NCBI GenBank assembly: GCA_026391525.1
Contig: JAPLEF010000105.1
Span: 1-64,000, forward strand
From: Sphingobacteriales bacterium
Lineage (GTDB): Bacteria; Bacteroidota; Bacteroidia; Chitinophagales; Chitinophagaceae
Direction of reading: 5' to 3'
Length of the DNA: 64,000 nt
Every line of letters starts with the position of its first letter. Position 1 is the first letter of the stretch. Both the position numbers and the translations under genes were made by a program. Shown here piece after piece: positions 8,142 through 17,684 of this stretch. The notes under the pieces were generated by a model that ran no database searches, had not been told where the DNA came from, and saw only the letters and a program-made list of their open reading frames with translations.

Positions 8142-9803
8142 CTATCTTGTTTCCTGTAATATTTTATTTTTAGGGTATTTGATCTGATAAACAAAACGGA
8201 TTTTCTTACTTTCACCAGGCTGTAGTTGTATTTGACTGCTCAATTGGCCTGTTTCGATATTTCTTTCAGTGAAATCTGAAGCAGTTAAAGTCACTTCCAC
8301 TTCTTTAGTCCGGCTGATAGGAATCTGATCTTTTATCAACATCGTAACCGGTTGCTTTTTATTATTCTTGATGGTAATTTCATAGGTATATATTTCTGTT
8401 TTGTTATCACCTCTGCCACTTGATTTATAATCCTTCACCATCTTCCTATTTACCGCAATACGCTTATCACGGCCCAGTGAAATATTTAAAGTATCAGTTG
8501 TTATATTTGGATCGATAAATGATTTTCCAAGATAAATATTGTCCATGATGATATTTGCCTGACCCGGCAGTAAACTCAGGCTATCCCATCTGCTCAACTG
8601 AGCCATGAGGAAGGCATCGCGGTCTAATTTAGGCACTGCAAAATGCTGATAGGTTGCCGGTATTTTTTCATCTTTAATGGTAACGGCATATGCATTGCCA
8701 TCAGAAGGTATATCGTATGGCAGATCGATTTCAAAATTAGTATTGAGCTGACTTTCTTTCAACTGCATAAAATCTCCTACGGTTGAGATACTATTATTTA
8801 AGTTACGTTTAAGCGTATTATTGTCGGCAGTCACCACTACTTCACTAAGCGTTGGTGATAAGTTCTGGCTGGTATATCCTTCATTGATGTTAGCATAGAG
8901 TTGCGGTACGTAGAGTTGCAGAAAATAAGGGCTTAATGTTGGGATTGTAGTGCCCTGATTGGGATTACTGGTGCTTAAGTTAAGTTTTACAGCTTGCCAG
9001 TTGAGCCCTGTTGATTGTGAAACCATCGCTTTATACACAAGCTTGAAGGAGTTGTCTATCGTTTTCACCCTGATATCATAACTGGGTACCCAACCTGCAT
9101 TCCTGGTAAAATAACTGAACTCAAAATCTGTACTCCCAGTAGATTTCGACATTACTTGTAAAATCAATTGCCCCGTTGTTTTATAGTCTTCATTGGAAAC
9201 TTCAGGCTGAGGTTGCTGTTCGTTGATCCGATTCGTTAGCTGGCTGATCTGAATAACGATTTCATTTTTCTGTTGTTGCAGCTCAAACAATTTCTGCCGG
9301 ATTTGCTTTATCTGGCCAGTGTAGAAGTTGGTAAGCTTGATGAGTTCTTCGCTACTGATATCTTTCTTATCCGGGCGTGTGAAATTGTTCTCAATCAAAG
9401 CATTGATTCGGGCGAGCACATCTTCATTGATGCTATATTCATTGCTGAATGCATTGAGCGATTTCTGCAATTTTTTTAAGCTGTCCTGTTGTAGTTGATT
9501 TACAGGTTTTACAAAAACAGGATGGGGCTTGCTGTATAACCGATGGTAGAAAGAGAGGATGGTGACATTCTCCGGACAAGTAATCTGCATCGTATTGATA
9601 TCAGGCTGCAAAGCGATATTATTTATTACAACGATCTGTGTACCATTTTTCAGGTTTGTTTTACTTTGTTGCTGTAACTGAGCCCCATAACCAAAATAAA
9701 CCGTGGCACTGGGTAGTGAAGCCTTCGAATTGGATGTGTCTTTTACTTGAGCTGATGTAGTGAGAAAATTGAGGAACAAGAATGACATGAATAACTTTTG
9801 CAT
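8142..9803 (-). CDS. DUF4139 domain protein (DUF4140 + coiled coil + DUF4139)
   Basis: A 553-residue exported protein with a signal peptide at residues 1-19 (ending TTSAQ). The N-terminal part is a DUF4140-like beta domain (ATVYFGYGAQLQQQ), followed by a Gln/Lys-rich coiled coil at about 130-205, and a C-terminal DUF4139 beta domain containing the GWVPSYDIRV stretch typical of the family. The family is widespread in Bacteroidota and sometimes annotated as mucoidy inhibitor MuiA-like; its molecular role is unknown. It is the last gene downstream of the rod operon on this strand, 161 bases after rodA, and a short hairpin sits immediately ahead of its start codon. Confidence 0.85.
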   Translation of the reverse strand: MQKLFMSFLFLNFLTTSAQVKDTSNSKASLPSATVYFGYGAQLQQQSKTNLKNGTQIVVINNIALQPDINTMQITCPENVTILSFYHRLYSKPHPVFVKPVNQLQQDSLKKLQKSLNAFSNEYSINEDVLARINALIENNFTRPDKKDISSEELIKLTNFYTGQIKQIRQKLFELQQQKNEIVIQISQLTNRINEQQPQPEVSNEDYKTTGQLILQVMSKSTGSTDFEFSYFTRNAGWVPSYDIRVKTIDNSFKLVYKAMVSQSTGLNWQAVKLNLSTSNPNQGTTIPTLSPYFLQLYVPQLYANINEGYTSQNLSPTLSEVVVTADNNTLKRNLNNSISTVGDFMQLKESQLNTNFEIDLPYDIPSDGNAYAVTIKDEKIPATYQHFAVPKLDRDAFLMAQLSRWDSLSLLPGQANIIMDNIYLGKSFIDPNITTDTLNISLGRDKRIAVNRKMVKDYKSSGRGDNKTEIYTYEITIKNNKKQPVTMLIKDQIPISRTKEVEVTLTASDFTERNIETGQLSSQIQLQPGESKKIRFVYQIKYPKNKILQETR

Positions 9804-9806
9804 AAA

Positions 9807-9826
9807 ATCAGGTTTGTTTGCCTGAT
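9807..9826 (-). other. hairpin directly upstream of the DUF4139 start codon
   Basis: On the minus strand ATCAGG and CCTGAT (9826-9821 and 9812-9807) make a 6-bp stem with an 8-base loop, followed by TTTT and the ATG. It could be a weak terminator for the rodA transcript or a structure covering translation initiation. Confidence 0.35.
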
Positions 9827-9964
9827 GGATGCTGAAAAAGGAAAGATTACATAAATCCCTAAAAAAAATATTCCGCTATAAACCCGATTAAAGGAAATGC
9901 GGGAAAATAATCACTCTGCCATCAAACTGAACCAATGAAAATTGATTTGAAGATTTGCTATTGC

Positions 9965-11314
9965 CTATCTTAATACCATTTGCCTGTCGGCATCGAGGCG
10001 GATGAGGATGAAAATCAGTATGGTGAAAGTGAGCAATGAAGAACCTCCGTAGCTCATTAACGGGAGGGTTATACCGATTACTGGTGCCAGACCGATGGTC
10101 ATACAAATATTGATAGCCACATGGAAGAACAGGATTGCTGCTACCGAATAAGCATAAACGCGGGAAAAAGTGCTTCTTTGCCTTTCGGCGATATATACGA
10201 TTCGCAAGAGCATCCCGAGATAGAGCAGCATGAGAAGGGTGCATCCTACAAACCCGAAATTTTCGCCGAGGGAGGTGAAGATGAAATCGGTATGCTGTTC
10301 GGGAACGAAATCACCCTGTGTTTGTGTGCCTTTCAAAAAGCCTTTACCGAACATACCCCCTGAACCAATGGCAATTTTCGATTGTTTAACGTTATAGTCT
10401 TCTTTATCCGCTTTTGCTTTTTTGGCATTGGGTTCCAGTATCGGCAGATCCGTTGCAGACTGATCTACAAATGGATTATCTCTGCCAACCATACTGAAGA
10501 TGCGGTCGGCCTGATATTTTTGAAAAACATGTTTAAACAGGAAGGGCACTGCAAATCCAACAAATGTGACACAAATGAGCCAGATAGAAAGTATAGCCAG
10601 CAAAAGCTTCTTATCTCTTTTGATCTTTCGTCTTAAAAAATAAATACTGATAATGGCAATAATACTTAATGCGATGATGAGGGTAATCGGGGGAAATAAC
10701 AGGGTAATCACCAGCAGTACCCCTAAAGAAGCTCCTACAACCAGATATACAGGTGGAAATCCTTCCCGGTACATGGGCAGTAAAAACGAAAAATAAACCA
10801 ATGCCAGTCCGGTTTCATTTTGCAGAATGGAAAACACCACAGGAAGAAAGCAGATGCCTGAAGCAATCAATTGTGCCCTGCCCTTACTGAAATCGGTATC
10901 CGGCCGGGAAAGGTATTTTGCAAGAGCCAAAGCAGTAAAGATTTTACAGGTTTCTACAGGCTGTAGATTCATAAAACCCAGTGGTATCCAACTTCTGGAC
11001 CCATTCACCGTTTTACCGATTACAAAAGTAGCGAGCATCAGCAATACGCCAAATACATACAATAAGTTTGGTGTTGCAGTAAAAAACTTACTGTCGGTCA
11101 ACAAAATAAATACGGCAACCACTGCACATATGATAAGGTAGAAAAACTGTTTGCTGTAATTTTTCTTGAATGCAAAAAGGCTATCCATAAAATTATCGTT
11201 AGGCCGGTATTCTACCGAAATGATACAGATCAATCCAATGATTGAAATGAGTGCATAGAGCCAGATCATCACCCAATCTTTTCCTTTTAATATTTCCGGC
11301 TTCTTTTGATACAT
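9965..11314 (-). CDS. rodA: rod shape-determining protein RodA (SEDS glycosyltransferase)
   Basis: A 449-residue polytopic SEDS protein. RodA polymerises lipid II glycan strands in lateral wall growth together with PBP2. Family landmarks are KTVNGSRSWIPLG, the FQKYQADRIFSM stretch, SKIAIGSGGMFGKG, the QHTDFIFTSLGENFGF motif and the final PLMSYGGSS. It is longer than a typical RodA (about 370-420) owing to an Asp/Lys-rich insert of about 35 residues between FSMVGRDNP and YNVKQSKI. It follows mrdA after 26 bases in an mreB-mreC-mreD-mrdA-rodA operon, so function is firmly supported by context. Confidence 0.95.
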   Translation of the reverse strand: MYQKKPEILKGKDWVMIWLYALISIIGLICIISVEYRPNDNFMDSLFAFKKNYSKQFFYLIICAVVAVFILLTDSKFFTATPNLLYVFGVLLMLATFVIGKTVNGSRSWIPLGFMNLQPVETCKIFTALALAKYLSRPDTDFSKGRAQLIASGICFLPVVFSILQNETGLALVYFSFLLPMYREGFPPVYLVVGASLGVLLVITLLFPPITLIIALSIIAIISIYFLRRKIKRDKKLLLAILSIWLICVTFVGFAVPFLFKHVFQKYQADRIFSMVGRDNPFVDQSATDLPILEPNAKKAKADKEDYNVKQSKIAIGSGGMFGKGFLKGTQTQGDFVPEQHTDFIFTSLGENFGFVGCTLLMLLYLGMLLRIVYIAERQRSTFSRVYAYSVAAILFFHVAINICMTIGLAPVIGITLPLMSYGGSSLLTFTILIFILIRLDADRQMVLR

Positions 11315-11340
11315 TTAACTATCTGGCTTTGTGCTTTTAT

Positions 11341-13461
11341 TTATTTTCTTAACGAATCCTTTGGTGTTGTAATTTCATTTTCCTTTGGAAGAATAGCTTC
11401 GGGTCTTTGCAGGGTATCTTTAACAGGAACCGCAGGATTGGCAGGCTGTTTTTTATAGGCTTCTATTTCATCCTTATCAACAGTTTCATCATCGAGGCCT
11501 ACGGTATCCTTGATGATCTTGATATATCCCTTGGCAAGCAGGTAGGCTGAATCTTTCGAATGTCGCATCGAATCTTGTTTGCGCAATTCAGCAAAAATAC
11601 GCGGTGGCATGAGATTGAGGTTCGACAATTGTTCAAGCCTCGCCTGCCTGGCTTTACCTGTGATGGAATCATTCAGATATTTTTCTATCATCAGCCCTAC
11701 TATCGGTGCTGCGTAAGTGCCACCGAACCTACCGCTGTTTTCTACCACACACATGATGGCGATGCGTGGATTATCCCTTGGAGCGAAGCCGCAGAAAAAA
11801 GAGTGGTTTTGCTGTTTTACTCCTTTATAATAATTTTCAACGGTACCGGTTTTGCCGCATATTGCAATACCGGGCACTTTTGCACCAGCGCCGGTTCCAC
11901 GGTCAACCACGCCCTGCATTCCATCATGAACGGCTTCAAAAATGCTGTCGGGTATATTTACCGGATTGATTTTTTTCCTGTATTTGCTGGTGATATCAAA
12001 CTTATCGCCGTCTTCAATGGAATCCACCACATGGGGAAGGTAATACCAGCCTTTGTTAGCGATATAAGCCATTTCATTGGCAACCTGTAAAGGCGTTACA
12101 TCCACTTCACCCTGGCCGATACTTACCGAACGGAATGTACAATAATTCCAATGCCCCTTCCCATATACTTTATTGTAGTAAACAGGTGTTGGAATATTGC
12201 CTGATTTTTCTGAAGGAACATCAACGCCGAGTTTTCGTCCCAGGCCAAATGCATACATATAATTATCCCAATGCCGTAAGGCGCTATCCACGTCTGGAAA
12301 TTTTGGTTGACCAATTACCCTTTGCATGACATTGGCAAAATAAGTATTGTCGGAAATCGTAATAGCATTCCGCAAATCAAAAGTTCCTACATCCAGGCAA
12401 CGCATGGGTTTTGCACCACCACATCCATAAAAAGCGCCGGAACACGAAAAACGGGTATCCGTAGTGATAACGCCTTCATGCAAACCAATTAATGCTTGTA
12501 GGGTTTTGAAAGTGGAGCCCGGAGAGTAAGTTGCACTAACAGTTCGATTGAGTAATGGTAGCGCCGGGTTTAAAAACAACTCGGAAAAATGCTTTCTTCT
12601 TTCACTACCTGTTAGGTATTTAGGTTGATAAGTTGGGGCACTTACCATAGCGAGAATACCTCCGGTGCGGGGATCGATAGCAACAATAGCACCCAGCTTA
12701 TTTTGCATGAGCTTTTCACCCAGTTGCTGCAATTCAACATCCAATGAAGTATATAAATTCTGTCCGGCAATTGCAGTAGTATCGTATTTGCCGTTTTCCA
12801 GTCTTTCGGTAAGCCGGTTTTTGTTATCCCTTTTCCAGTATTCGATTCCTCGCTCTCCCATCAAAACTCTTTCGTAACTCCGCTCTAGCCCGGTCATCCC
12901 TGCATAATCACCGGCAACATATCCTTCACCCGGGTGTTTCTTCAAAAAATTAGTATCCACTTCTGCAGTATAGCCCAATACATTTGCCGCAGCATCGTAT
13001 GGATAGCTTCTAACTGAACGTTCCTGAAGATAAAATGCCGGTGCGAATTTGAACATGGATTCATTCAGCATGGCCAATTTCGATTCACTCAGTAAAGGCT
13101 CAAAAACAGATGGGCGGGAACGGGAATTTTTGATGATCAGTTCCACTATTCGTTTTTTGAATTGTGCGGTATCCATTTCAAGGATTCTGCAAAGTGTAGC
13201 GGTGTCGATTCCCCGAAGTTTATTGGGAATCACCATCAGATCGGAAATGTTGGTGTTTTGAAGGATCGCATTTCGATGTCGGTCGAAAATGATACCACGG
13301 TCGGGATATACCACTTTACGGAAAGTGCCCTGGTCATCGGCCAGCACTTTGTATCTTGAAGTGATCACCTGCAAGGTAAACAAGCGCGCGATGATGATCA
13401 CGAACAAAGACACAAAGACCAGGATGATCACATTTTTCCTCGACTGATTGAATACCGACAC
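11341..13461 (-). CDS. mrdA: penicillin-binding protein 2 (peptidoglycan transpeptidase)
   Basis: A 706-residue class B PBP. A single N-terminal membrane anchor spans about 9-30, followed by the dimerisation/pedestal domain (YPDRGIIFDRHRN near 52-64) and the transpeptidase domain. Active-site motifs are S316-TFK319 (SxxK), SDN at 370-372 and KTG at 537-539. It cross-links peptidoglycan during elongation in partnership with RodA. The C-terminal about 80 residues are charged and proline-rich and probably disordered in the periplasm. It lies between mreD and rodA on the same strand. Confidence 0.96.
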   Translation of the reverse strand: MSVFNQSRKNVIILVFVSLFVIIIARLFTLQVITSRYKVLADDQGTFRKVVYPDRGIIFDRHRNAILQNTNISDLMVIPNKLRGIDTATLCRILEMDTAQFKKRIVELIIKNSRSRPSVFEPLLSESKLAMLNESMFKFAPAFYLQERSVRSYPYDAAANVLGYTAEVDTNFLKKHPGEGYVAGDYAGMTGLERSYERVLMGERGIEYWKRDNKNRLTERLENGKYDTTAIAGQNLYTSLDVELQQLGEKLMQNKLGAIVAIDPRTGGILAMVSAPTYQPKYLTGSERRKHFSELFLNPALPLLNRTVSATYSPGSTFKTLQALIGLHEGVITTDTRFSCSGAFYGCGGAKPMRCLDVGTFDLRNAITISDNTYFANVMQRVIGQPKFPDVDSALRHWDNYMYAFGLGRKLGVDVPSEKSGNIPTPVYYNKVYGKGHWNYCTFRSVSIGQGEVDVTPLQVANEMAYIANKGWYYLPHVVDSIEDGDKFDITSKYRKKINPVNIPDSIFEAVHDGMQGVVDRGTGAGAKVPGIAICGKTGTVENYYKGVKQQNHSFFCGFAPRDNPRIAIMCVVENSGRFGGTYAAPIVGLMIEKYLNDSITGKARQARLEQLSNLNLMPPRIFAELRKQDSMRHSKDSAYLLAKGYIKIIKDTVGLDDETVDKDEIEAYKKQPANPAVPVKDTLQRPEAILPKENEITTPKDSLRK

Positions 13462-13523
13462 AAAAAAGAAATTTAATATTTAACAAAGAGCATAACGGTT
13501 AGCCCTGTTCGAATTTTTTAGCC

Positions 13524-14057
13524 TCATGCCGTATTGGTCCTGAATGGTTGCTTCCTCGAAAATAACAGTTCAGTAGACAAAACCAGCATCAATGCAACGG
13601 CTGTTGATAAAATCGTTTTCACAAAAAAGTACCAGAAATTACCAAACTGCCATGCTTCGAGGAAAAAAAGCCAGCTATTGTGTAATAAAATAAGCACTCC
13701 GGAATAAATGAGGTAAGGCAGGATACCGCCAAGGCTCTTGAAAGATGGCTCTTCATAATTGGTTTCTGCGCCTTCCTGAGGTATGAGCAGGTTGATCAGG
13801 AAGGGACGTACATAAGCAATCAACACGCAGGCTGCCGAATGAAAACCGGGATGATGTCGGAAATTATCAAGGGTAAATCCTAATAAAAATCCGAGAAGCA
13901 TTAACCATCCCCTTTTCATTTTGAATGGGAGCCAAAGTATGAACATGAAATAAATATAAGGCGTAACCATCTGGTGCAGCCTTATCTTATCAAGTATATA
14001 TACCTGAAAAAGGATGAATAAGATGAAACGCAAGATATTTTTTACCAGGCTACTCAT
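13524..14057 (-). CDS. mreD: rod shape-determining protein MreD
   Basis: A 177-residue inner-membrane protein with five or six hydrophobic helices, weakly conserved in sequence like all MreD proteins. The call rests mainly on size, topology and its place seven bases after mreC and 62 bases before mrdA. MreD links MreC and the cytoskeletal MreB filaments with the wall synthases in the elongasome. Confidence 0.88.
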   Translation of the reverse strand: MSSLVKNILRFILFILFQVYILDKIRLHQMVTPYIYFMFILWLPFKMKRGWLMLLGFLLGFTLDNFRHHPGFHSAACVLIAYVRPFLINLLIPQEGAETNYEEPSFKSLGGILPYLIYSGVLILLHNSWLFFLEAWQFGNFWYFFVKTILSTAVALMLVLSTELLFSRKQPFRTNTA

Positions 14058-14064
14058 GAAAAAA

Positions 14065-14919
14065 TCAGGGTTGTTTGTTTATTTTTTCCAAAATCTTGTT
14101 TACAGCATCCTGCTCTGCATTTTGGATGACATAGGCATAAGGCAGGTTGTGAAAATTTGCAGCGGTAAAAAACTTTACTTTGTAATAATTGGAACTGGCT
14201 TCTTTGTAAATCCCTTCCACCCTGCCGAGCATAATCCCTTTCGGGAATGTGGTACTGAATCCGCTGGTGATCACGGAATCGCCCACACTGATTTTTGCGC
14301 TTTTTGGAATGTTGGTAAGGCTAACCAGATTGGGTTCTTTTCCATCCCAGGAAAGGGTGCCCGTTTCTTCTCCTTTTTTCAATTTACCGCTTATGTGACT
14401 GTCTTTATGCAATAAGCTCATTACAACGGAATAGTCATCAGTAGTTTCTGTGATGATACCAACTACCGCATTGTTTGGATCAACAACACCCATACCTTCC
14501 TTGATTCCGGCTTTTTTTCCCCGGTCGAGTACAATGAAATTGTTTGGTGCAGCAACTGAGTTAGCTACCACCCTTGCACCCACATAAGTGTATCTCCTGT
14601 ATTGAAGAATGGAATCTATCCTGATAGAATCTACATAACTACGGGTAGTGGTATCCGGTAGTGCAAAATTGCCCTTCAATTTGTTGTAAAGTAGCTCATT
14701 GGCTTTGAGCAGAGAATCGTTTGTACGTTTGAGATAGAAATAATGCTGAACACTGCTGTAACGGCTATTGATTTGACCCGTTACATTGTTGGCTACCCGG
14801 CTAAAGGCAGCATAATGATGGTTGCTATAACTTATGATCAGAAAAATACTTATTCCCTGTAAGGTCAGGAAAAGTAAAAAGTTGAAATACCGCCTTATGA
14901 AAAGAAAAATATTACGCAA
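14065..14919 (-). CDS. mreC: rod shape-determining protein MreC
   Basis: A 284-residue protein with a single N-terminal membrane helix (about residues 11-30), a predicted coiled coil at about 60-85 (SVQHYFYLKRTNDSLLKANE) and a periplasmic beta-rich domain with NNAVVGIITETTDDYSVV and SGFSTTFPKGIMLGRV, both typical MreC stretches. MreC activates PBP2/RodA. Seven bases separate it from mreD; mreB lies 59 bases upstream. Confidence 0.94.
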   Translation of the reverse strand: MRNIFLFIRRYFNFLLFLTLQGISIFLIISYSNHHYAAFSRVANNVTGQINSRYSSVQHYFYLKRTNDSLLKANELLYNKLKGNFALPDTTTRSYVDSIRIDSILQYRRYTYVGARVVANSVAAPNNFIVLDRGKKAGIKEGMGVVDPNNAVVGIITETTDDYSVVMSLLHKDSHISGKLKKGEETGTLSWDGKEPNLVSLTNIPKSAKISVGDSVITSGFSTTFPKGIMLGRVEGIYKEASSNYYKVKFFTAANFHNLPYAYVIQNAEQDAVNKILEKINKQP

Positions 14920-14978
14920 TGCCAGAGGTATTAATAATGTTCCGATTGCCCATGGAGCCCTAGTTTACGTTAGGATGA

Positions 14979-16004
14979 TCAACGCATCACAAAAGGAAAC
15001 CTGTCGTAATTCTTAAGCGCGATGCCAGTTCCCCGAACCACACTCTTCAGCGGATCGTCTGCCACATGCACCGGTAGTTTGATCTTGTTGGTAAGCCGTT
15101 TATCCAGTCCCCGTAATAACGACCCACCACCAGTGATATAAAGCCCTCTTCTGTAAATATCCGCTGCCAGTTCGGGAGGAGTGGTTTCAAGGGCTTTGAG
15201 GATGGCTTCTTCTATTTTGAAAATGCTTTTATCAAGAGCTTCAGCTACTTCCTGATAGCTTACCATTACTTGTTTGGGAATACCTGTAACCAGATCTCGT
15301 CCATTTACGGGAATATCATCCGGGGGATTCTCCAGATCTTTCATGGCAGCACCTACCTGAATTTTGATTTGTTCTGCTGTACGCTCCCCGATCAATAAAC
15401 TATGATATCTGCGAAGGGCTTCCATGATATCTGCAGTAAACTCGTCACCTGCAATCCGTATGCTTTGGTCGCAAACGATTCCTGCCAAGGCTATGACGGT
15501 TATGCCCGTTGTTCCACCTCCGATATCGATGATCATATTACCCACAGGTTCTTCAACATCGATTCCAATACCAAGGGCTGCAGCCATAGGTTCATGGATA
15601 AGATAAACTTCTTTGGCTCCGGCTTGTTCCGCACTATCCCTTACGGCTCTTTTTTCTACCTCTGTGATACTGCTTGGGATGCAGATCATCATCCTCCAAC
15701 TTGGTGCAAAGAGTGGTTTTTTAGGGTATACCAATTTGATGAGTTCACGGATCATGAGTTCCGCTGCATTGAAATCGGCTATTACACCATCTCTTAGTGG
15801 ACGGACAGTTCTGATACTTTCATGTGTTTTCTCGTGCATCATCAGGGCTTTTTTGCCCACTGCAAGGAGATTTTTCGGGTTGTTTCTATCGAGAGCAACT
15901 ATAGAGGGTTCGTTTACAACCACTTCATCGTTATGTATAATCAGCGTGTTTGCAGTTCCTAAGTCTATTGCAATTTCTTGTGTGAAAAAATTAAAAATGC
16001 CCAT
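14979..16004 (-). CDS. mreB: rod shape-determining protein MreB (actin-like)
   Basis: A 341-residue actin-fold ATPase. The phosphate 1 motif is IDLGTANT (13-20), phosphate 2 is IDIGGGTTG, and the adenosine motif is ITGGGSLLRGLD near the C terminus. MreB filaments on the inner face of the membrane position the elongation machinery. Length is standard (about 340). It is the first gene of the mre-mrd operon, following a leader of about 200 bases after purD that contains an 8-bp hairpin at 16116-16146. Confidence 0.97.
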   Translation of the reverse strand: MGIFNFFTQEIAIDLGTANTLIIHNDEVVVNEPSIVALDRNNPKNLLAVGKKALMMHEKTHESIRTVRPLRDGVIADFNAAELMIRELIKLVYPKKPLFAPSWRMMICIPSSITEVEKRAVRDSAEQAGAKEVYLIHEPMAAALGIGIDVEEPVGNMIIDIGGGTTGITVIALAGIVCDQSIRIAGDEFTADIMEALRRYHSLLIGERTAEQIKIQVGAAMKDLENPPDDIPVNGRDLVTGIPKQVMVSYQEVAEALDKSIFKIEEAILKALETTPPELAADIYRRGLYITGGGSLLRGLDKRLTNKIKLPVHVADDPLKSVVRGTGIALKNYDRFPFVMR

Positions 16005-16115
16005 ATATGTTTAGTGAGGATAGTAAGTAATGAAAACAATTAAGCGAAGTTGACGTAAAATATCGGATTTAACAACGCAATCTACTTTATTTTCAAACTA
16101 TTTTAGCATAGCTGC

Positions 16116-16146
16116 ATGCCCATCAGGCAGTGGTTTAAATGGGCAT
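16116..16146 (-). other. 8-bp hairpin between purD and mreB
   Basis: ATGCCCAT (16116-16123) and ATGGGCAT (16139-16146) are perfect complements with a 15-base loop. There is no T tract after it on the minus strand, so it is not a classical terminator. It could affect RNA processing or read-through from purD. Confidence 0.3.
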
Positions 16147-16204
16147 TAAAAAATCCTTACGCTAAAGAAATTAGCAAAGCGGAAACGAATGGGCTGTTGG
16201 GGCA

Positions 16205-17485
16205 TTATTTGAACTCGTACCCGATGTCCGCACGGTAATTGATGCCCTCAAATGAAAGTTGCTCCATCATATACAGGGATAATTCAGAAGCCTCCCGGAT
16301 ATTCTCCGCAAAGGCGGTAACAGCAAGAACTCTTCCTCCATTGGTTAACACCTCATTGCCTTCCTGTATGGTACCTGCATGAAAAACGATAGTGTTTGGG
16401 AGTGCTGTTGTGTTTAAACCGCTGATCAACTTCCCTTTTTCGTAATCGCCGGGGTAACCGCCACTCACAGCGATTGTGGTTACGGCAGGCAGAGGATTAA
16501 CATCAATAACAATACTGTTGAGCTGTTTTTCCCCGGCTGCTGAAAGCAGGGTAACTAGGTCGTTGTTCAATCTTGGGATGACTACTTCAGTTTCAGGGTC
16601 GCCAAGCCTGCAATTGTATTCAATCACAAAGGGTTCGCCATTATTCACCATAAGTCCGAAAAAGATAAAACCCTTATAATCCATCTTATCTTTTTTGATA
16701 CCCATGATCGTTGGCGCTATTATTTTTTCGTTTATACGTTCACGTAAGGATTCGTCAAAAAAGGGAACAGGGCTTACAGCTCCCATTCCGCCTGTATTCA
16801 ATCCCTTGTCGCCAACTCCAACCCTTTTGTAATCTTTGGCTTCAGGTAAAATAACAAACTGCTCTCCATCTGTAAGCGCAAACACACTTACTTCAATACC
16901 CTGGAGAAAAGCTTCCACTACTACTTTTCTACCTGCATCGCCGAATTTAGACTGAACCAGCATCAGTTCAAACTCTGCAAGTGCTTCGAGGTGGCTATTA
17001 CAAATAAGTACCCCTTTTCCGGCTGCAAGTCCATCGGCTTTTAATACTATTGGTAACGAATGTTCGCGGATATAAGCAATGCCTTCCTCATAATTATCAC
17101 GCGTGAATTCAGCATAAGCTGCTGTAGGGATGCCATGGGCTTTCATGAATGCTTTTGCAAAAGATTTGCTGCCTTCCAGCCTTGCAGCTGCAGCACATGG
17201 GCCGATGAGATTGATATGCTTTAGGTTTTCTTCTGAAGAAAAGTAATCTGCGATTCCTTTAACCAGAGGTTCTTCCGGGCCGACAATGATCAATTTTACC
17301 TGGTTGGCTAAAGCTGATGCTGCCAATGCTTTGAAGTCGGTAATAGCAATTGGCAAATTAGTTCCAAAAGCTGCAGTACCGGCATTTCCTGGAGCAATGA
17401 ACAAGTGGTCGCAATGATGACTTTGTTGTATTTTCCATGCAAGGGCATGTTCTCTTCCACCTGAACCGATAATAAGGATATTCAT
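16205..17485 (-). CDS. purD: phosphoribosylamine--glycine ligase
   Basis: A 426-residue ATP-grasp enzyme of de novo purine synthesis that joins phosphoribosylamine and glycine. It begins with the N-domain motif LIIGSGGREHALAWK, has GPEEPLVKGIAD, the ATP-grasp segment VLKADGLAAGKGV and the metal-site sequence EYNCRLGDPETE. Length is typical. It is cytoplasmic, upstream of mreB and divergent from the peptide transporter at 17685, leaving about 200 bases for two promoters. Confidence 0.97.
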   Translation of the reverse strand: MNILIIGSGGREHALAWKIQQSHHCDHLFIAPGNAGTAAFGTNLPIAITDFKALAASALANQVKLIIVGPEEPLVKGIADYFSSEENLKHINLIGPCAAAARLEGSKSFAKAFMKAHGIPTAAYAEFTRDNYEEGIAYIREHSLPIVLKADGLAAGKGVLICNSHLEALAEFELMLVQSKFGDAGRKVVVEAFLQGIEVSVFALTDGEQFVILPEAKDYKRVGVGDKGLNTGGMGAVSPVPFFDESLRERINEKIIAPTIMGIKKDKMDYKGFIFFGLMVNNGEPFVIEYNCRLGDPETEVVIPRLNNDLVTLLSAAGEKQLNSIVIDVNPLPAVTTIAVSGGYPGDYEKGKLISGLNTTALPNTIVFHAGTIQEGNEVLTNGGRVLAVTAFAENIREASELSLYMMEQLSFEGINYRADIGYEFK

Positions 17486-17684
17486 AATATGTTTTTTGCC
17501 TGCGATAACCGATTGTAAAATTAGGATAGTAAAGGTTTTGCGAGTGATAATATTTTACCATTGGCAAGTGAGTAAATTTCAACTACTAATCTGTATTATT
17601 TAATTACGAACCTTGATAATTCATGCCGAACGGAAGAATTTCACTATTTTGAGCCGATAAACTAATCGCTAAAATCATCAAAAT

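Noticed and set aside
10121-10363. Plus-strand frames inside rodA and mrdA
   Set aside because: Opposite to certain elongasome genes, with no start context or conserved motif.
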